The notes under the pieces were generated by a model. The model was given only the letters and a program-made list of their open reading frames with translations, was not told where the DNA came from and did not search any database. Of a DNA stretch of 64,000 nucleotides, positions 52,801 to 60,744 are shown in pieces; position 1 is the stretch's first letter; the number at the start of each line of letters is the position of its first letter. Both the position numbers and the translations under genes were made by a program. Source of the stretch: Streptomyces acidiscabies (lineage in GTDB: Bacteria > Actinomycetota > Actinomycetes > Streptomycetales > Streptomycetaceae). The stretch spans positions 496,001 through 560,000 of the forward strand of contig NZ_JAGJBY010000001.1 in assembly GCF_020010905.1 (NCBI RefSeq), read 5' to 3'.

Positions 52801-55245
52801 TACGACGCCGACGGCAACATCACCAGCGCGACCGACGCTCTCGGCAAGGCCACCGCCTACGCCTACGACGCCGCAAGCCGCCTCACCTCGGTCACCGCGC
52901 CCGACGCTGGCGTGACCGCGTACACCTACGACTCCTTCGGTGGCATCACCAGCCGTACCGACGCCGACAATCACACCACCCGCTACACCTACGACGTCGC
53001 CCACCGCCTGACGAAAACCACCGACCCCCTCAGCCGCAGCGTCTCCCAGGCCTACGACGTGGACGGCAACCCGACCATCACGACCAACGCCCGTGGCCAG
53101 ACAATCACCACCTCCTACAACGGCAGAGGCCTGCCGACCGGAACGACCTACAGCGACGGCACCACCGCCACCGCCTACACCTACGACGCGGCAGGCCAGG
53201 TCACCGGCGTCACCGACGCCACCGGCAGCCGCACCGCGACCTACGACGGCTCGGGCCGACTGCTCACCCTCTCCGTCCCCGGCAGCACCACGCCGTTCAC
53301 CTACACCTACGACGACGACGGCGACGTGACCGCCCGGACCTACCCGGACGGCACCAAGGCCACCTTCACCTACAACTCCGACGACGAGATCACGGCCCAG
53401 ACCGCGCACTCGGCCACCGTCAGGCACACGTACGACGCCGCCGGAAACCTGCTCACCACCACACTCCCCACGGCCAACGGATATACAGAGTCGCGCACCT
53501 ACGACCGGGCCGGACGGCTCGCCACCATCGGATCGGCCAACTCCACTGCCACTCTGACAAGTTGGACCGCCACCCGGGACGTGAACGGCCGGCTCATCAC
53601 CGTGTCGCCCGTACGGAGCGGCACGACCGCGCCGCCGACCAGTTACGGCTACGACGCCAACGGCCGGCTGCTGTCCGAGTGCACCGCCCCTTCAGGCTCC
53701 ACCGGCTGCCCCACCGGCTCGTCGAAGAACACCTACACCTACGACAAGGTCGGCAACCGCCTCACCAAGGCGGCCAGCACCTCGGCCGCCACCACCAGCA
53801 CGTCCTACGCCTACGACGCGGCCGACGAACTGACCTCCAGCACCACCGGCTCCACCACCACGCCCTACAAATACAACGCCGACGGCGCCCAGACCACCGC
53901 AGGCGCGAACACCTTCGCCTACAACGCCGCCGGACAGCTCACCACCGCCACCGTCGGCTCTCACGCTTACGCCTACACCTACGACGCCACCGGCAACCGC
54001 ACCACGACCCGCACCGACGGCACTCTCTCCCGCATCACCCACTGGGATGTCAACAACCCGCTGCCCCAGGTCTCAGACGAGACTAATGGCTCCGGCACGC
54101 TGATCGCCGACTACCGCTACGACCCGCTCGGCGAACCCGAGCTGCTCCACACAAGCGCTGGGAACTTCTACGACCACCACGACCTGTCCGGCTCCGTCAC
54201 CGACCTGACGAGCGCGGCCGGGGTCGACCAGTACACCTACGCGTACGACGCCTACGGCACCACCAAGACAACCGCACTGACCACCAGCGCGCCCGCCAAC
54301 CCCTTCGCCTACACCGGCCAGTACCAGGACCCCGCAGGCACGGCACTCGGCTATCAGCTCCGGGCCCGCACCTACGACCCGAGCACCGGCCGATTCACCA
54401 GCACCGACCCCGCCGGAAGCTCCCTGGCTGAACCGGCCATCTCGGCGTATGCGTACGCCGACGACGACCCGACCACGCTCACTGACCCCTCCGGTGCCTG
54501 CCCCGCATGCGTGAGTGCGGCGGTCGGCGGCATCGTCGGAGGCGTCTTCGGCGGCATCAGCTATACCCTCAGCCACCAGAACGACTTCAGCTGGAGCGGC
54601 CTCGGCAGGGCCGCCGGAAAGAGCGCGCTCTACGGCATCGGCGCCGGCCTCTTCATGCCCGCCTCGGGCGCCGCTGCTGTGGAATTCCTGGGCCTCGAAG
54701 CGGGCACCACCGCGGCCACCGTGACCTCCGCCACGGTAAACGCTGGCGTCGGCGCCGCCTATGCCTGGGCATTCGACACCGCCCTATGCGAACCGGTCAC
54801 CCCTGGCGACCTGCTGCTCGGTGCTCTTGGCGGCGCGTTCAGCGGACTTGGCCGCGGCGGACTGGGCGAACCGCGTGCCGTGGTCGACGGCACCGGCTAC
54901 CAGTGGGCGCCGCCGAATGTAGCGACAGACGTCCTTGGCCCCGGTGAGGCCTGGCATCCCAGCCAGGGCATACCTGTCATCGGGCGCCTTCCTGACACAA
55001 GCGTTGCCGGTGAGTGGCCGGGCTACAGGAAGCTCATTGCCGACCCCTGGACCCTGGGCAAAAATGACGCATGGATCCAGAGCATCATCAACCACCGCGG
55101 CACGGTGTACGTCGGAACCCCCACCTCAGGTACCTATTGGAACGATGAACGCGTGGAACCCACCGTATTCGCTCGCGAGATCCAGCAACTCCTGCAAGCC
55201 GGATACCGGTGGAGTGGAGATTACCTTGTCCCGCCGAGAACATGA
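49837..55245 (+). CDS. Secreted Rhs/YD-repeat polymorphic toxin
   Basis: 1802 residues from GTG 49837; the frame extends to ATG 49738 but the signal peptide (RRFGLLRSGVVLAVLASMIT, ending near VPAVAATA) fixes the start. A DUF6531-like segment (DPVNTATGAFTESFTDATVP) precedes more than 30 YD repeats (GYDTAGNLTSVTSPLN type) and the Rhs core end (YDPSTGRFTSTDPAGSS). After the core come hydrophobic stretches (CVSAAVGGIVGGVFGGISYT) and a C-terminal tip of ~90 residues (GRLPDTSVAGEWPGYRKL, NDAWIQSIINHRGTVYVG) that I cannot assign to a toxin family. Rhs proteins encapsulate and deliver such tips to competitors. Confidence 0.9.
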   Translation: MNVRRFGLLRSGVVLAVLASMITAVPAVAATATSAGDRSFTSAKPTPVEPQHAMSLSQRRMEVARDRATGSTATKAVSLRGGHPSEASLRKTVSKAAEMPGHSTDTSEAVTADTSMWGVPDNVVMAGPAGDPRSWSNTEVSPGSFNTGAVIPGETLTLSANIWNSVDGWDSTSGTYLDVTYQVHVTWELSGCGSNVTIDNGQVVTAHSYFTRLNTSNGGPTPTPPRVSTMYTVPANCPTGGTRYVGLNVVGTVTNSGGTSGGRAVNAHTLSAIEVAQAYGSQCGGTASGAVRPQALDCDPVNTATGAFTESFTDATVPAAGVPFALSRGYSSNDTTSGALGAGWTLPWEVSLTVAADGNVTVRDENGARFTYTKTSSGTFTTPVLARSTLTAVSGGGYTLTTLEGQVLTFTTTGLLASRKDRSGQGLTFTYSGGLPVTITDPAGRTVTLSYSGGKLAKATLADGRHVDYGYSSGRLSTVTDLVGGTTTYSYDAAGRLSKINDPRGHDVVSNGYDSSGRVVTQTDATGSASTFAYRSGETDITASDGGVWSDLYAGSLLTARYDPFGNRTYFGYDGYGNRTSVLDPLGDHTTYDYDASGHLITHATPSTTEKWTYASGNVASHTDGRAKKTTYSYDTAGHLTSVTDPAGGVTSLTYTTTMGLVSSATTPRGKTTSYGYDTAGNLTSVTSPLNERTSYTYDSSGRRLTSTDPLGHATTSTYDDADAVTSITTARGKKTTYAYDAAHNLTSATDPLGAVTAYAYDAADRMTTVTGPGGETTSRAYNTAGLVASVTDPLGATTKYTYDKAHQLVSMVAPRGNVSGANAANYTWKYGYNSAGERVTVTDPSGAATATAYDADRRPVTITDPLGRATAYTYDDTNNNTKITRPEGDNTGFTYDDTNNNTKITGGRSYSTVYGYDADHDLVSVTSPLGGKTTYTVDDDGRRLTATDPRGNVSGATPADYTWTYAYDAAGNPTGVTDPTGATAHRSYDADGNITSATDALGKATAYAYDAASRLTSVTAPDAGVTAYTYDSFGGITSRTDADNHTTRYTYDVAHRLTKTTDPLSRSVSQAYDVDGNPTITTNARGQTITTSYNGRGLPTGTTYSDGTTATAYTYDAAGQVTGVTDATGSRTATYDGSGRLLTLSVPGSTTPFTYTYDDDGDVTARTYPDGTKATFTYNSDDEITAQTAHSATVRHTYDAAGNLLTTTLPTANGYTESRTYDRAGRLATIGSANSTATLTSWTATRDVNGRLITVSPVRSGTTAPPTSYGYDANGRLLSECTAPSGSTGCPTGSSKNTYTYDKVGNRLTKAASTSAATTSTSYAYDAADELTSSTTGSTTTPYKYNADGAQTTAGANTFAYNAAGQLTTATVGSHAYAYTYDATGNRTTTRTDGTLSRITHWDVNNPLPQVSDETNGSGTLIADYRYDPLGEPELLHTSAGNFYDHHDLSGSVTDLTSAAGVDQYTYAYDAYGTTKTTALTTSAPANPFAYTGQYQDPAGTALGYQLRARTYDPSTGRFTSTDPAGSSLAEPAISAYAYADDDPTTLTDPSGACPACVSAAVGGIVGGVFGGISYTLSHQNDFSWSGLGRAAGKSALYGIGAGLFMPASGAAAVEFLGLEAGTTAATVTSATVNAGVGAAYAWAFDTALCEPVTPGDLLLGALGGAFSGLGRGGLGEPRAVVDGTGYQWAPPNVATDVLGPGEAWHPSQGIPVIGRLPDTSVAGEWPGYRKLIADPWTLGKNDAWIQSIINHRGTVYVGTPTSGTYWNDERVEPTVFAREIQQLLQAGYRWSGDYLVPPRT

Positions 55246-55252
55246 CCATGAA

Positions 55253-55762
55253 ATGAGCGGCCCGCAAGTCAGTCCGTCGCGCTTCAAGGACAGACGATTC
55301 AACGGATACCTGAGAGTCAGGATTCCGCACGAACTGGATTCCGAGGTAGGGGATTTCGTCTCCGCATACGCGAGCGGTCCGGATCCGCTCCGGCGGAGGG
55401 TTATGGACGGCATGGACCGGCGGGCCGCAGCGGTACTGAGTGCCTATGGTCAGCGCATGGCGTCCGTATCGGTCAGAACCCGTTCCCCCGAACCGTTGCG
55501 CCACGGACTCGTCGCCGTAGGCCTGGCAGAGGTGCATCTCGAGGACCCGCACGACAACCTGTTCGCGCTCGCCGCGATCAATGACAGCGCGTCCCTGATC
55601 GGCACTCCGCTTCCTGGTCTCATCGCCCAAGTAGCCCACCTTCTCCCGCCGTCCGGCGTGGAGGCGCTGCGTGAGTTCGACCGACGCCAAGACCGCGACA
55701 AATCCATCGAATCCATGGGGATCAGACGAACCGGCTCCGGCGAGACCTTCCTCTACCGGTAG
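55253..55762 (+). CDS. Predicted immunity protein of the Rhs toxin
   Basis: 169 residues from ATG 55253; TTG 55226, overlapping the Rhs stop, is an alternative start. Helical, with FKDRRFNGYLRVRIPHELDS and VAVGLAEVHLEDPHDNLFAL. Resembles the DUF-type immunity or contact-dependent accessory proteins only in size and position. Its place eight bases after the toxin gene is the main evidence. Confidence 0.65.
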   Translation: MSGPQVSPSRFKDRRFNGYLRVRIPHELDSEVGDFVSAYASGPDPLRRRVMDGMDRRAAAVLSAYGQRMASVSVRTRSPEPLRHGLVAVGLAEVHLEDPHDNLFALAAINDSASLIGTPLPGLIAQVAHLLPPSGVEALREFDRRQDRDKSIESMGIRRTGSGETFLYR

Positions 55763-55840
55763 GTCCACATCCGGATGCTCATCCGGCTCGACCCCTCCGA
55801 GCTCTCGGCTGCCCTGTGGCGCCACCGCTGCTCGACTTCA

Positions 55841-56083
55841 TCAGCTGGCGGTGCTGTGGAGGAACGCGGTCCAGGTGGTGGGGGCGATGGTGAGGTACGG
55901 CGCTTCGGGGGTCTTGGAGTCGCGGATGTGGATCGCGGCGGTGTGGGTGGCAACCTCGACGCAGTTGGCGCCCTCGTCGGTGCTGTAGCTCGACTTGACC
56001 CAATGGCAGGCGACCTCGACGCAGGCGGCACCATCAGGATTGCTGTAACTCGACTTGACCCACCGAAGTACCGTGTTGCTCAT
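55841..56083 (-). CDS. DUF397-like protein with two N-terminal half-motifs
   Basis: 80 residues from ATG 56083, which overlaps the XRE stop as ATGA. WVKSSYSNPDGAACVEVA and WVKSSYSTDEGANCVEVA are tandem copies of the first half of DUF397, followed by one second half (IHIRDSKTPEAPYLTIAP, then WTAFLHS). An intermediate between the single form at 8671 and the triple form at 8920. Confidence 0.88.
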   Translation of the reverse strand: MSNTVLRWVKSSYSNPDGAACVEVACHWVKSSYSTDEGANCVEVATHTAAIHIRDSKTPEAPYLTIAPTTWTAFLHSTAS

Positions 56084-56907
56084 CGCTCTTGCTCTCCAAG
56101 CATCTGGTCCAACTGAGCCCTCGTATCGTCGGGGCTGAGGGCCTGTGAACGCAGCATCCCATACCTCTGGGTGAGCACCGCAATGTCTTTCAGATCTGCG
56201 ATCAGCTGGTTGCCCTTCTGGCTGTCCATGTAGGCGAGCCGGTCGTTGTCGGGCGTCTCCAGCAGGACGAACGGCCCGTCGAGACCAGCGTGCCCCGGCC
56301 TGTCCAACGGCAGAATCTGAATGGTGCAGTTGGGCAGATCGCAGCACTCTCGGATGTACCGCAACTGCTCCAGCCAGACTTCTCGCCCTCCGACCGGCAT
56401 CCGCAGCGCGGGCTCCCAGATCACGAAGGTCGAGATCGGCGGCTCGTCCCGATGCAGGATCCCCCGGCGCTCGGCGCGCTCCGCCACCGCCTCCGCGAAC
56501 TTCTCCTCGCTGAACGCCGGTAGACGGCACCGGAATATCGCGTGGGCGTACCGGTCCGTCTGGAGCAGGCCAGGGATCACATGCACCTCGAACCAGGAGA
56601 TGAAGATGGCCCTCATCTCCTCCGTGAGGAACTCGTTCGCCCACAACTCCAGCAGGTCCGCCTCGGGCAGATTCTTGACCAGCCTGGTCAACACCCCACC
56701 CGTGTCGAGGAAGTCGTCGAGTTTTTCCGCGATGTCCTGTGGAAGTGGCCGTCTCCCTTGCTCATACGACGACAGGCTGCCCAGACTGATACGGAACGCT
56801 TGTGCTAGCGATTCCTGCGTGTACCCGGCCTTGTGCCGGAGGGCGGCCAGCGCGGAACCGACCATCTTGTGTGCCGTGGCATTACGCCGGGGCTTCTTCG
56901 CTCCCAT
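56080..56907 (-). CDS. XRE-family regulator with DUF5753 (WhiJ-like)
   Basis: 275 residues from ATG 56907. HTH at about 15-70 (LAALRHKAGYTQESLAQAFR, SLGSLSSYEQGRRPLP), then DUF5753 (FEVHVIPGLLQTDRYAHAIF, ERRGILHRDEPP, LPNCTIQILPLDRPGHAGLD). Cognate to the DUF397 gene downstream and divergent from the HATPase gene, the layout of abaA/whiJ-type loci. Confidence 0.92.
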   Translation of the reverse strand: MGAKKPRRNATAHKMVGSALAALRHKAGYTQESLAQAFRISLGSLSSYEQGRRPLPQDIAEKLDDFLDTGGVLTRLVKNLPEADLLELWANEFLTEEMRAIFISWFEVHVIPGLLQTDRYAHAIFRCRLPAFSEEKFAEAVAERAERRGILHRDEPPISTFVIWEPALRMPVGGREVWLEQLRYIRECCDLPNCTIQILPLDRPGHAGLDGPFVLLETPDNDRLAYMDSQKGNQLIADLKDIAVLTQRYGMLRSQALSPDDTRAQLDQMLGEQER

Positions 56908-56965
56908 GCCGCCCAACTCCCCACCCGTTCGGCGTTTCTCACTGGTGCGGGCCGGTACAAACGCG

Positions 56966-57427
56966 ATGTACCAGCTGCGTCACTGCCACATGATCTCCAC
57001 CACTCGCAACCCTCGTCCCATGAACGTGGAAACCCACCTCCCCACCACCCGCGAACGCCTCTACTCCCGCTCCCGCCGCTCCATCCCCGCCGCCCGGGAC
57101 TTCACCCGCACCACCCTGACCACCTGGAACACCCGCGCCCCCCTCGACGACGTCCTCCTGTGCGTCAGCGAACTCACCACGAACGCCCTCCTGTACGGCG
57201 TCCCCCCGGGCCGCTTCTTCCTGCTCCGCCTCCGCCCGCACGGAGACGCCGGCGTCAGGGTCGAGGTCCACGACAGTGGTGACGGCACGCTGCCGATCGT
57301 CCCCGTGCCGAGGGAGGACGGCGGCCGAGGCCTGCTGCTCGTCGCGACGCTGGCGGACAAGTGGGGCGCGGAGCGCAGGAACCCGGGCAAGGTGGTGTGG
57401 TGCGAGTTCGGCACACACCGCCGATAA
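56966..57427 (+). CDS. Anti-sigma-factor-like HATPase_c protein
   Basis: 153 residues from ATG 56966; ATG 57020 is equally possible because no clear ribosome-binding site is seen for either. GHKL ATPase motifs: LLCVSELTTNALLYG (N-box), VEVHDSGDG (G1) and GGRGLLLVATLAD (G2). Streptomyces proteins of this type sit beside XRE/DUF397 genes and probably act as serine kinases or anti-sigma factors. Confidence 0.85.
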   Translation: MYQLRHCHMISTTRNPRPMNVETHLPTTRERLYSRSRRSIPAARDFTRTTLTTWNTRAPLDDVLLCVSELTTNALLYGVPPGRFFLLRLRPHGDAGVRVEVHDSGDGTLPIVPVPREDGGRGLLLVATLADKWGAERRNPGKVVWCEFGTHRR

Positions 57428-57433
57428 CAAACC

Positions 57434-57461
57434 GGCCCCGGCCAGTCACCCGGCCGGGGCC
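57434..57461. terminator. Bidirectional terminator hairpin
   Basis: GGCCCCGGCC and GGCCGGGGCC pair perfectly around AGTCACCC, between the convergent HATPase and expansin genes. Confidence 0.82.
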
Positions 57462-57477
57462 AACGTCGAACGGCTGC

Positions 57478-58251
57478 TCAGAACCCGGGTGCCGCATAGG
57501 TCAGGCCGTAGCTCCAGTTCGCGGGGATGACGTTCGTGGCGGTCACGGTGCGGTTGTGGGTGTCGGTCACCCTGAAGCTGAGGGACTGGCCCCTGAGGGA
57601 TTCCAACGACTGCCAGTTCGCACCCCAGTTACGCGTCATCGGCAACCAGCTGGTCCTACTGCCCTTGATCAACACCTGCTTGGTACCCCATCGCGAGTTG
57701 GAGTCGACGAGGACCAGGTTGAAGAAGTCACGTCCATTCATCGTGAACTTGAGTGGCGTATTCCTGTCGGTGTCCGCTTCGCTGTACTCGATGGGCGCGA
57801 TGCCCGCCGAGATTTTCGCGATCTTCTCGAAGGCCGGCTGAGAGAGGTCGAAGTGTTGACGCGGCGGGTTGCACCACCCCCCATTGTTAGAGGGGAGCGC
57901 CCAGTTCGGGGGACAGAGGTTGGTGACCGTCACCGTGACCTCAGCTCCCGGAATGCAGTACGAGCTGCGGCTCTCCGCACATCGGACCTTGTACCGAGCC
58001 CCGCAGGCCGCGCCGTCATTGAAGAGAGCCGTGCTGACCGCCGTACTCATGATGCCGATGCCACGGTCGTACAGGTTGCCGTAGCCGCAGGCACCCCCCA
58101 TGGTCCCCGAGGCGTCGGCGCCGCCGTAGAACGTCGCGGTAGCGGAATTCCACCCCGCATCCCTACCCGCCGCCGACGGAGCAAGCGCCACGCAGGCCAG
58201 CAAAGCCGAACCGACCAGAGCAACGCGCCGAAAACTCTTCACCGCAGACAC
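57478..58251 (-). CDS. Secreted expansin-like protein of plant alpha-expansin type
   Basis: 257 residues from GTG 58251 (GTG 58242 also possible). Signal peptide to about APSAAG. Domain 1 (GH45-like barrel): TATFYGGADASGTMGGACGY, CGARYKVRC, YCIPG, NLCPPNWALPSNNGGWCNPP and HFDLS (HFD at 133-135). Domain 2 (beta-sandwich): FNLVLVDSN, IKGSRTSWLPMTRNWGANWQ and GQSLSFRVTD. These strings follow plant EXPA proteins from end to end rather than the diverged bacterial EXLX proteins; the second Cys of the CGxC motif is Arg here. Expansins loosen plant cell walls without hydrolysis. Alone between terminator and SDR. Confidence 0.88.
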   Translation of the reverse strand: MSAVKSFRRVALVGSALLACVALAPSAAGRDAGWNSATATFYGGADASGTMGGACGYGNLYDRGIGIMSTAVSTALFNDGAACGARYKVRCAESRSSYCIPGAEVTVTVTNLCPPNWALPSNNGGWCNPPRQHFDLSQPAFEKIAKISAGIAPIEYSEADTDRNTPLKFTMNGRDFFNLVLVDSNSRWGTKQVLIKGSRTSWLPMTRNWGANWQSLESLRGQSLSFRVTDTHNRTVTATNVIPANWSYGLTYAAPGF

Positions 58252-58459
58252 CGTCCCAACGATCCGTGAGCAAAGCCGGGGGAATTCGAGCACGGGACAC
58301 CCCCCGCGAATCCTCCCTACGCACCGATCCCCTCGGTCGGACCCACCCAATTCACCCCGTCGGCACAGCCCCGGCGCATGTCGGAAGTCTGTCGGCGGTC
58401 TGTCGGCGGCGGATGCGAGCTTGGTCGGAGCCACCCCCGACCACAAGGAGCCCGCCACC

Positions 58460-59389
58460 ATGTCTTCCCAGCGCCCCCCATGGGACGTCCACCGCCTGCC
58501 GCCCGCCGAGGGCAAGACCTTCCTCGTCACCGGAGGCAACGCCGGGATCGGCTACTTCGTCGCGGAGCAGCTCGCCGGCACCGGTGCCGTCGTCGTCCTC
58601 GGCAGCCGGGACGGTACGAAGGCCGACGCCGCCATGACCTCGATCCGCTCCCACGTCCCCGGCGCGCACGTACGGCACCTCCGGCTCGACCTCGCCGACC
58701 TGTCGTCATTGAACGGGCTGGACCTCGATCGACTCGACGCGGTGGTCCACAACGCGGGGATCGCGCTCGACGACCCACCGCGCCAAGAGACCGCGGACGG
58801 CCACGAGTTGATGTTCGCCACCAACCACCTCGGCCACTTCGCGCTCACCCAGCGACTGGCCCCCCTGCTGTCCGCCTCGGCGGGCCGCGTCGTGACGGTG
58901 GGCAGCTTCGCCGCGCGGTCCGAGCGGCTGGACCTGGACGATCTCCAGTCGGCCCGGGACTACCGGCCCAAGCGCACCTACGGCCGGTCGAAGCTGGCGC
59001 AGATGTCCTTCGGCTTCGAACTCGACCGCCGTCTGCGGGCCGTCGGCAGCACGGCGCTCAGCGTGGTGGCGCACCCCGGCGGCGCGCTGGACGCCCTCAC
59101 CCCGTCCCGCCCGCCGGTCAGCGTGACCACTCCCGGCGAGCGGCTGCGCGCGTTGCCCGCCGGGCTGCTGGTGCAGGGCAAGGACGCGGGGGCGTGGCCG
59201 GTCGTCCGTGCCGTCCTCGATCCGCGGGTGCGGGGAGGGCAGTTGTGGGGTCCGAGGGTCTTCGGCCTGCGCGGCACACCACGGCGCGAGCCCGTCCCCT
59301 CCCACATGGCCGACCCGTCCGTCGCCGCTCAACTGTGGGCCGCCAGCGGCGAGTTGACCGGCTGCGATCCGCATCTCGGCTTCCGGTAG
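58460..59389 (+). CDS. Short-chain dehydrogenase/reductase
   Basis: 309 residues from ATG 58460, with AAGGAG upstream. FLVTGGNAGIGYFVAEQLAG binds NAD(P); LDLADL, VHNAGI, catalytic Ser in VTVGSFAARS and YGRSK. C-terminal extension resembles retinol-dehydrogenase-type SDRs of Streptomyces. Substrate not evident. Confidence 0.9.
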   Translation: MSSQRPPWDVHRLPPAEGKTFLVTGGNAGIGYFVAEQLAGTGAVVVLGSRDGTKADAAMTSIRSHVPGAHVRHLRLDLADLSSLNGLDLDRLDAVVHNAGIALDDPPRQETADGHELMFATNHLGHFALTQRLAPLLSASAGRVVTVGSFAARSERLDLDDLQSARDYRPKRTYGRSKLAQMSFGFELDRRLRAVGSTALSVVAHPGGALDALTPSRPPVSVTTPGERLRALPAGLLVQGKDAGAWPVVRAVLDPRVRGGQLWGPRVFGLRGTPRREPVPSHMADPSVAAQLWAASGELTGCDPHLGFR

Positions 59390-59394
59390 ACGCG

Positions 59395-59976
59395 TCACAG
59401 ATGACGGTCGATGGCGGGCAGCAGGTACTGGAACGTCGCCCCGGAGGCGGGTTCGCCGAGGGCGGCCAGCTGCCAGCCGGCGTCCGTGCGGGAGAACTTG
59501 GCCATGATCTGCGCGGTGTGGGAGCCCCCGCCGGAGAGCGTGTAGCGGGCGAGTTCCGCGCCGGTGTTCTCGTCGACGAGGCGGCAGTACGCGTTGTCCA
59601 CCTCGTCGAAGGTCACCCCGGTGAAGGAGTTGACGGTGAAGACGATCTGGTCCACCTCGGACAGCAGCCGCGTGAAGTCGACGGTGATGGCCTCGTCGTC
59701 CCCGGTCCCCTCCCCGCCCGTGCGGTTGTCGCCGGAGTGCTTGACCGCGCCGAAGGTGGAGACGAGGTGCTGGAAGAAGACGACCTCCACGACGGTCCGG
59801 CCCGAGTAGAGGACCGCGGACGCGTCGAGGTCGATCTCGGCGGGACCCATCAGCTTCCCGAAGAACCCCTTGCGGGGCCGCGCCTGCCAGCCCAGGCCCA
59901 TGCGTACGCAGGTGAGGGGGGTGGTGTCGGACTTGGCCAGGCTGATGGTCTGGCCCTTGGTGAGGGTGATGGACAT
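59395..59976 (-). CDS. TerD family protein
   Basis: 193 residues. SITLTKGQTISLAKSD, GPAEIDLDASAVLYSG, KHSGDNRTGGEGTGDDEAIT and YTLSGGGSHTAQIMAKFSR, the TerD/TerZ pattern with acidic calcium-binding loops. Tellurite-resistance family; in Streptomyces they affect stress responses and development. Pairs with the next gene. Confidence 0.92.
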   Translation of the reverse strand: MSITLTKGQTISLAKSDTTPLTCVRMGLGWQARPRKGFFGKLMGPAEIDLDASAVLYSGRTVVEVVFFQHLVSTFGAVKHSGDNRTGGEGTGDDEAITVDFTRLLSEVDQIVFTVNSFTGVTFDEVDNAYCRLVDENTGAELARYTLSGGGSHTAQIMAKFSRTDAGWQLAALGEPASGATFQYLLPAIDRHL

Positions 59977-60009
59977 GAGGAACTCCCGGAGCAGATAGAG
60001 AACAAGAGG

Positions 60010-60585
60010 TCAGACGTCGACGCCGAAGTCCTGGGCGATCCCGCCCAGACCGGACGCGTAGCCCTGGCCGACGGCGCGGAACTTCCACTCCGCGCCGTGC
60101 CGGTACAGCTCGCCGAAGACCATCGCGGTCTCGGACGCGGCGTCCTCGCTGAGGTCGTAGCGGGCGATCTCGGCCCCGCCCGCCTGGTTCACGACCCGGA
60201 TGTAGGCCTGGCGCACCTGCCCGAAGCTCTGCGCGCGGGCGGCGGCGTCGTGGATGGAGACGGGGAAGACGATCTTCGCGACCTCGGCGGGGACGGCGGC
60301 GAGGTTCACCTCGATGACCTCGTCGTCGCCGTCGCCCTCACCGGTCAGGTTGTCGCCGGTGTGCACGACGGAGCCGTCCGGGCTCTTGAGGTTGTTGTAG
60401 AAGACGAAGTGCGCGTTGGACAGGACCCTGCCGTTCTCGCCGCACAGCAGCGCGCTCGCGTCGAGGTCGTAGTCGGCGCCCGTGGTGGTGCGGACGTCCC
60501 AGCCGAGGGCGACGCGTACGGCCGTCAGCCCCGGCGCCTCCTTGCTCAGCGAGACGTTGCCGCCCTTGGACAGCGAAACACTCAT
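60010..60585 (-). CDS. TerD family protein
   Basis: 191 residues, GGAGAACGTC before ATG 60585. [56 protein letters not shown] and [20 protein letters not shown]: canonical TerD with complete Ca2+-binding DDE clusters. First gene of the pair, 33 bp before the second. Confidence 0.95.
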   Translation of the reverse strand: MSVSLSKGGNVSLSKEAPGLTAVRVALGWDVRTTTGADYDLDASALLCGENGRVLSNAHFVFYNNLKSPDGSVVHTGDNLTGEGDGDDEVIEVNLAAVPAEVAKIVFPVSIHDAAARAQSFGQVRQAYIRVVNQAGGAEIARYDLSEDAASETAMVFGELYRHGAEWKFRAVGQGYASGLGGIAQDFGVDV

Positions 60586-60744
60586 GACGTTCTCCTTGCC
60601 GGTGGGGGTGTGTGTCTCCAACCTCGCCGACGCCCCGGTCCGCCGGTATCCGGCAGGTGGCCGGTCATCCCCCGCCACCCGGCGGGGTACGTGCCCCCGG
60701 TTGCCGGATGCCGATTGCTCCGGACTTTCGCGAATGTCGTAGAC

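Noticed and set aside
58378..60744. A long plus-strand frame running into the MprF-like gene from 58378
   Set aside because: The part before 60745 is a shadow of the SDR and TerD genes; only the 3' part encodes the lysyltransferase-like protein.
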